Assembly: GCA_900770655.1 (NCBI GenBank)
Contig: CAAGLA010000010.1
Span: 1 to 53,879, forward strand
Reading direction: 5' to 3'
Length of the DNA stretch: 53,879 nucleotides
From: Bacteroidaceae bacterium
GTDB taxonomy: Bacteria; Bacteroidota; Bacteroidia; Bacteroidales; Bacteroidaceae
The position numbers were made by a program, and so were the translations under genes. Below are positions 50,020-53,879 of the stretch, one piece after another. The notes below the pieces were generated by a model, which was not told where the DNA came from, did not search any database, and saw nothing but the letters and a program-made list of their open reading frames with translations. Every line of letters starts with the position of its first letter. Position 1 is the first letter of the stretch.

Positions 50020-51147
50020 TTAAACAAAAATCAACTCTCTTATTACTGTGTCGCTTATAAAAATCCCTTTTTCGGTAAGCGATACCTGCCTGTTGTTTTC
50101 TTGCAGGTTGCCAAGCGCTATCTCTTTCTCTATGGTGCGGAGCATATAGCTGTTGAGCTTTTCGCTGAATTTCTCGCGCATCCACTCAAGCGGCAGCCCT
50201 TCGGCTGTGCGCAGGCGGGTGAGTATTGTGTCGTTGTAACGCTCTTCTTCGCTCAGGTGCTCTATTTCGAATTTGCGGTTGCCGCTCTCTATCCCTTTTA
50301 TATACTCTTTTATATCGGCAATGTTCCACTCGCGCTCGGTGCCGTTGTAGGAGTGTGCGGCTGCGCCGCAGCCTATGTAGGGGGTGTCGTTCCAGTAGCT
50401 GCTGTTGTGGCGGCTCTCGTAGCCGGGAAGGGCGAAATTGGAAATTTCGTAATGACGGTACCCGGCCTTCTTCATACTCTCTATGAGCATTCTGAACTGC
50501 TGCAAGTTCTCCTCTTCGCTCAGCTCTGTTATGCTTCCGTTGCAGAGTGCGCGGTAGAGCGGTGTTCCCTCTTCGTACATAAGGTTGTAGGCCGAAAGGT
50601 GCTGTGGCCTTAGGGCTATTGCGCTGTCGAGGTCCTCTTGCCACTGCTGCGGGGTGGAGCCGGGAAGGGCGAACATCAGGTCTATGCTTATATTGGTGTA
50701 GCCTGCCTTGCGGGCGTTGCCGACGGCTGTGTGTGCTCCCTCGGCTGTGTGGCGGCGCCCGAGGCGCCGTAACTGTGCGTCGTTGAAGCTCTGCACGCCC
50801 ATACTTATCCTGTTGAACGGCAGCGGGCGTAGTGCCTCAAGGAATTCGGGTGTGAGGTCGTCGGGGTTGCACTCTATTGTCACTTCGGGACTGTTTGTTA
50901 CGGGGTATGCCGAATATATGGTGCTGCATATCCTCTGCAGCTGCTCTATGCCGAGAGTCGATGGTGTTCCGCCGCCGAAATATATTGTCTCTATAGCCTT
51001 GCCGTGGGCGTAGTCCTTGCGCAGGAGAAGCTCTTTGGTGAGAGCGGCAACATACTCCTCGCGCATATTATATAATGTAGAGGAGTAGAAGGCACAGTAG
51101 TTGCACCTCTGCTTGCAGAATGGAATGTGTATGTACAGGCCTGCCAT
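50020..51147 (-). CDS. Heme chaperone HemW (radical SAM)
   Basis: A 375-residue radical-SAM protein of the HemN family. It begins MAGLYIHIPFCKQRCNYC, the iron-sulfur binding CxxxCxxC (Cys11, 15, 18), followed by GGGTPS near 59-64. The short N terminus and motif form are those of HemW, which inserts heme into proteins, rather than of coproporphyrinogen dehydrogenase HemN; this distinction is from sequence pattern only. Single minus-strand gene ending in the repeat-rich gap. Confidence 0.88.
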   Translation of the reverse strand: MAGLYIHIPFCKQRCNYCAFYSSTLYNMREEYVAALTKELLLRKDYAHGKAIETIYFGGGTPSTLGIEQLQRICSTIYSAYPVTNSPEVTIECNPDDLTPEFLEALRPLPFNRISMGVQSFNDAQLRRLGRRHTAEGAHTAVGNARKAGYTNISIDLMFALPGSTPQQWQEDLDSAIALRPQHLSAYNLMYEEGTPLYRALCNGSITELSEEENLQQFRMLIESMKKAGYRHYEISNFALPGYESRHNSSYWNDTPYIGCGAAAHSYNGTEREWNIADIKEYIKGIESGNRKFEIEHLSEEERYNDTILTRLRTAEGLPLEWMREKFSEKLNSYMLRTIEKEIALGNLQENNRQVSLTEKGIFISDTVIRELIFV

Positions 51148-51165
51148 TTTTCGTTTAATGTGCCG

Positions 51166-51173
51166 CGAAGTTA
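51166..51173 (-). promoter_or_regulatory. -7 element of hemW
   Basis: Minus-strand TAACTTCG, 19 bases before the hemW ATG. No clear TTTG upstream, so only half of the promoter is supported. Confidence 0.4.
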
Positions 51174-51377
51174 CTTTTTTTCTCTCTTTTTAAAAAAACA
51201 TTTCCTTTCTATTTGCTTTTCTTTGGAAAAATTCCTACATTGCCACCTCATTTGTAAAATTAACTAACTAACCGTGTGGAACGGGAGCGGGTGAAGCGAG
51301 TAAATACTATCGGTAGAGAATTAGATTATTTGTTTTGTGAACCATACTCCTTTCCTTGATTAAAAAACAAAAATAAT

Positions 51378-53531
51378 ATGAAGACTTATCAAACTTCTGA
51401 AATTAAGAACATTGCAATTGTAGGATGTTCCGGCTCTGGAAAAACCACTCTCACAGAGGCTATGCTCTTTGAGGGTGGAATTATCAAACGTAGAGGTACA
51501 ATAGAGGCAAAAAGCACCGTTAGTGACTACTTCCCTGTTGAACAGGAGTATGGCTATTCGGTGTTTTCGACTGTTTTCCAAGTTGAACAGGCCGGCAAGA
51601 AACTGAACCTTATAGACTGCCCGGGTGCCGACGACTTCGCCGGAAGTATGGTTAGTGCAATGACTGTTGCCGACCTTGCTATGCTCGTAATCAACGGCCA
51701 GTATGGTGTTGAGGTGGGTACACAGAACTGCTACCGCTACATCAGAAAAATGAAGAAGCCTATGATGTTCGTTGTTAACCAAGTAGACAACGAAAAGTGC
51801 GACTACGACACTGTTATTGAGCAGTTGCAGTCTATCTATGGCAAGAAGGTTGTTCCTGTGCAGTATCCTTTGAATGCAGGTCCCGGCTTCAGCACTATCA
51901 TCGATGTTCTATTGATGAAGAAGTTGACCTATACCGGCGAAGGCCAGCCGCCTATAGTGGAAGATATCCCTGCCGAAGAGTACGACAAGGCTAAGGCTCT
52001 GCATATGGAGCTTGTTGAGAAGGCTGCCGAAAATGCCGAAGACTTAATGGACAAGTTCTTTGAATCGGAAGAGCTCTCTACCGACGAGATACGTATGGGT
52101 GCCCGCATCGGTCTCTCTACCGACAGTGTATACCCTGTTCTCTGCTGCTCGGCTTCTACCGACGTTGCAGTGAGCCGTCTTTTGGAGTTCCTTGCCAACG
52201 TGGCTCCCGAAATTACCGATATGCCTCAGCCTGTCGATGCCGAAGGCGAGACTGTTGAGTACAACAGCGAAGCTCCTACATCTATCTTCTTCTACAAGAC
52301 TTCGGTTGAGCCGCACATTGGTGAGGTGAACTATTTCAAGGTTATGAGCGGTACATTGAAGGCCGGCGATGACCTTGTGAATGCTGACCGTGGCTCTAAG
52401 GAGCGCATTGCCCAAATCTTCTGCAGCGCCGGTGCTAACCGTGTGGCTGTCGACGAACTTAAGGCCGGCGACTTGGGCTGTACTGTAAAGCTCAAGGATG
52501 TAAAGATTGGAAATACTCTCAACGCAAAGGATGCAAACCACAAGTTTGCTCTCGTCAAGTATCCCGCATCGAAATATTCACGTGCCATCAAGCCGGCCAA
52601 CGAGTCGGAAATTGAGAAACTTATGCAGGTTCTCAACCGTATGCACGAAGAGGACCCCACTTGGCGCATAGAGCAGTCTAAGGAGCTTCGTCAGACAATC
52701 GTCTACGGACAAGGTGAATTCCACTTGCGTACACTGAAATGGCGCTTGGAGAATGTAGAAAAGCTTCAGATTAAGTACGAAGAGCCTAAGATTCCTTATC
52801 GCGAGACTATTACTAAGGCTGCACGTGCCGACTATCGTCACAAGAAACAGTCGGGTGGTGCCGGACAGTTCGGTGAGGTTCATATGATTGTTGAGCCATA
52901 CGAAGATGGCAAGCCGTTGCAGGAAGTTTACCGTTTCGGTGGTCAGGAGTTCAAGATTAACGCAAAGGGTACCGAAGAGGTTACACTCGAATGGGGCGGT
53001 AAGCTCGTGTTTGTAAACAGTATTGTGGGCGGCAGCATCGATGCCCGCTTTATGCCCGCAATTCTTAAGGGTGTAATGGAGCGTATGGAGCGCGGCCCGT
53101 TGACAGGCTCTTATGCACGTGACGTGAGAGTTATTGTTTACGACGGCAAGATGCACCCGGTAGACTCTAACGAACTTTCATTTATGCTCGCAGGCCGCAA
53201 TGCCTTCAGCGCAGCGTTCCGTGAGGCCGGTCCGAAGATTCTCGAACCTGTTTACGATGTCGAGGTTTTCGTTCCGTCGGACAAGATGGGTGACGTTATG
53301 AGTGATATTCAGGGCCGTCGCGGTATGATTATGGGTATGGAGAGCGAGAATGGTTACGAAAGACTTTCGGCTAAAGTGCCTTTGAAAGAGATGGCCTCTT
53401 ACTCTACAACCCTCAGCTCGCTCACCGGTGGACGTGCATCGTTCATTATGTCTCCTTCGACCTACGAACTTGTTCCGGGCGATGTACAGAACAAGCTTGT
53501 AGAAGAACTGGCTGTTAAGGACGAAGAATAA
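51378..53531 (+). CDS. Elongation factor G-like protein EF-G2, divergent GTPase
   Basis: 717 residues with EF-G domain order: G domain with P-loop GCSGSGKTT (16-24), domain II, and domains III-V (YRETITK, SGGAGQFGEV, GGSIDARFMPAILKG). The G domain is altered. DCPGADDF (80-87) has Ala84 where the catalytic His of DxPGHxDF belongs; NKxD is NQVD (134-137); and the switch I RGITI is missing. This matches Bacteroides EF-G2, which recent work describes as supporting translation without GTP hydrolysis under carbon limitation; that is recalled, not shown here. It is not the housekeeping EF-G. Monocistronic, with a strong terminator. Confidence 0.93.
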   Translation: MKTYQTSEIKNIAIVGCSGSGKTTLTEAMLFEGGIIKRRGTIEAKSTVSDYFPVEQEYGYSVFSTVFQVEQAGKKLNLIDCPGADDFAGSMVSAMTVADLAMLVINGQYGVEVGTQNCYRYIRKMKKPMMFVVNQVDNEKCDYDTVIEQLQSIYGKKVVPVQYPLNAGPGFSTIIDVLLMKKLTYTGEGQPPIVEDIPAEEYDKAKALHMELVEKAAENAEDLMDKFFESEELSTDEIRMGARIGLSTDSVYPVLCCSASTDVAVSRLLEFLANVAPEITDMPQPVDAEGETVEYNSEAPTSIFFYKTSVEPHIGEVNYFKVMSGTLKAGDDLVNADRGSKERIAQIFCSAGANRVAVDELKAGDLGCTVKLKDVKIGNTLNAKDANHKFALVKYPASKYSRAIKPANESEIEKLMQVLNRMHEEDPTWRIEQSKELRQTIVYGQGEFHLRTLKWRLENVEKLQIKYEEPKIPYRETITKAARADYRHKKQSGGAGQFGEVHMIVEPYEDGKPLQEVYRFGGQEFKINAKGTEEVTLEWGGKLVFVNSIVGGSIDARFMPAILKGVMERMERGPLTGSYARDVRVIVYDGKMHPVDSNELSFMLAGRNAFSAAFREAGPKILEPVYDVEVFVPSDKMGDVMSDIQGRRGMIMGMESENGYERLSAKVPLKEMASYSTTLSSLTGGRASFIMSPSTYELVPGDVQNKLVEELAVKDEE

Positions 53532-53548
53532 TACTTATTCTATTATAC

Positions 53549-53593
53549 ACACAAAAGCGAGGCTGCTGAATTTCAGCAGCCTCGCTTTTGTGT
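53549..53593 (+). terminator. Terminator of the EF-G2 gene
   Basis: ACACAAAAGCGAGGCTGCTG... pairs perfectly with its complement (22 pairs) around one T, 18 bases past the stop. The following TATTGACTCTTTTTT is T-rich. Confidence 0.85.
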
Positions 53594-53727
53594 ATTGACT
53601 CTTTTTTGGTGGCAAGGTTTTAATAGCTCAGTAGATATTTAGTGTGGGTAATATTGTACTTATATAATTCTTTATAGGCCGAAATATCTTATTCCAAGTT
53701 TGGTTTTACCCTTAATCAGTTATCTTT

Positions 53728-53792
53728 TATTCTTCTTGCGGTCGTTCTATTATGTCCTTTGTCGCGCAAAGGACCAAACGCCCGGCACACGG
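53728..53792 (+). repeat. Right copy of the end repeat
   Basis: Shares TATTCTT, GTTCT, the hairpin (GTCCTTT 53754-53760, loop GTCGCGC 53761-53767, AAAGGAC 53768-53774), CGCCCG and CAC with the left copy read on the opposite strand. Confidence 0.6.
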
Positions 53793-53879
53793 GAATTTCA
53801 GTTAACTTTTTTTGGGTTCAGGAGCCGTAAACGGCATCCCTCAGTCAAAAAGGAGTGTGCTTTAGCACAACAGCCAACC

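Larger units (their letters stand above)
53532..53879. other. Window-end non-coding stretch, right
   Basis: 348 bases without a gene. It has the fusA2 terminator, about 130 bases of AT-rich spacer, and the right copy of the end repeat. Confidence 0.65.

Noticed and set aside
49500..50020. CRISPR array
   Set aside because: Only two copies, each about 170-210 bases and carrying hairpins, with no regular spacers and no cas genes.

Overview
This 53.9 kb window is chromosomal DNA from a member of the Bacteroidales (Bacteroidota), with no obvious plasmid or phage backbone. The evidence is consistent: genes lack Shine-Dalgarno sequences; promoters fit the Bacteroidota pattern (TTTG, about 19 bases, then TAnnTTTG or a TAnnTTCG variant); and lineage markers are present. 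These are type III glutamine synthetase, EF-G2, the small DUF4295/bL38-like ribosomal protein after L28 and L33, a galM-transporter-galK locus, a methylmalonyl-CoA decarboxylase locus, a TonB-dependent receptor and a BspA-like secreted protein. I cannot fix the genus from sequence alone.

Layout. 1-5000: tRNA-Gly and a minus-strand run of dcp, a small lipoprotein, dCMP deaminase and an S41 protease. 5-9.5 kb: nagA divergent from glnN. 9.6-12.1 kb: a plus-strand operon of riboflavin synthase, a nitroreductase, a membrane-anchored unknown, a NifX/NifB-C-like protein and an unknown helical protein. 12-17.5 kb: an acyltransferase, a FadL-type outer membrane protein, rpiB and tkt. 17.7-19.8 kb: tex. 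19.9-22.6 kb: an AT-rich patch with two lipoproteins, a small secreted protein and a frameshifted lysozyme-related gene, preceded by a 405-base gap with nested inverted repeats. 23-26.6 kb: the galactose operon. 26.8-29.9 kb: grpE, dnaJ and folC. 30-34 kb: a sulfatase, a DbpA-like RNA helicase and an EamA transporter. 34-36.7 kb: methylmalonyl-CoA epimerase and decarboxylase subunits, without the sodium-pump beta subunit. 37-41.4 kb: a receptor-like Ser/Thr kinase with a 30-base repeat array, then a fatty acyl-CoA ligase. 41.5-46.9 kb: a BspA-like protein with a 59-residue partner, a TonB-dependent receptor and a GNAT/FemAB-like protein. 47-49.4 kb: tsaD, pncC, rpmB, rpmG and the DUF4295 gene. 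49.4-50 kb: dispersed repeats. 50-53.5 kb: hemW and EF-G2.

The content is mostly metabolic and housekeeping: amino-sugar and galactose catabolism, ammonia assimilation, the non-oxidative pentose phosphate pathway, the propionate/succinate branch, folate, riboflavin, protein folding and translation. The least ordinary items are the kinase with tandem SDKTEI repeats fused through a membrane segment to a fibrobacter-succinogenes-major-type domain, the EF-G2 lacking the catalytic His, the nested inverted repeats at 22630-22891, and outward-pointing repeats at both window ends whose hairpin stems differ by compensating changes around the same loop.
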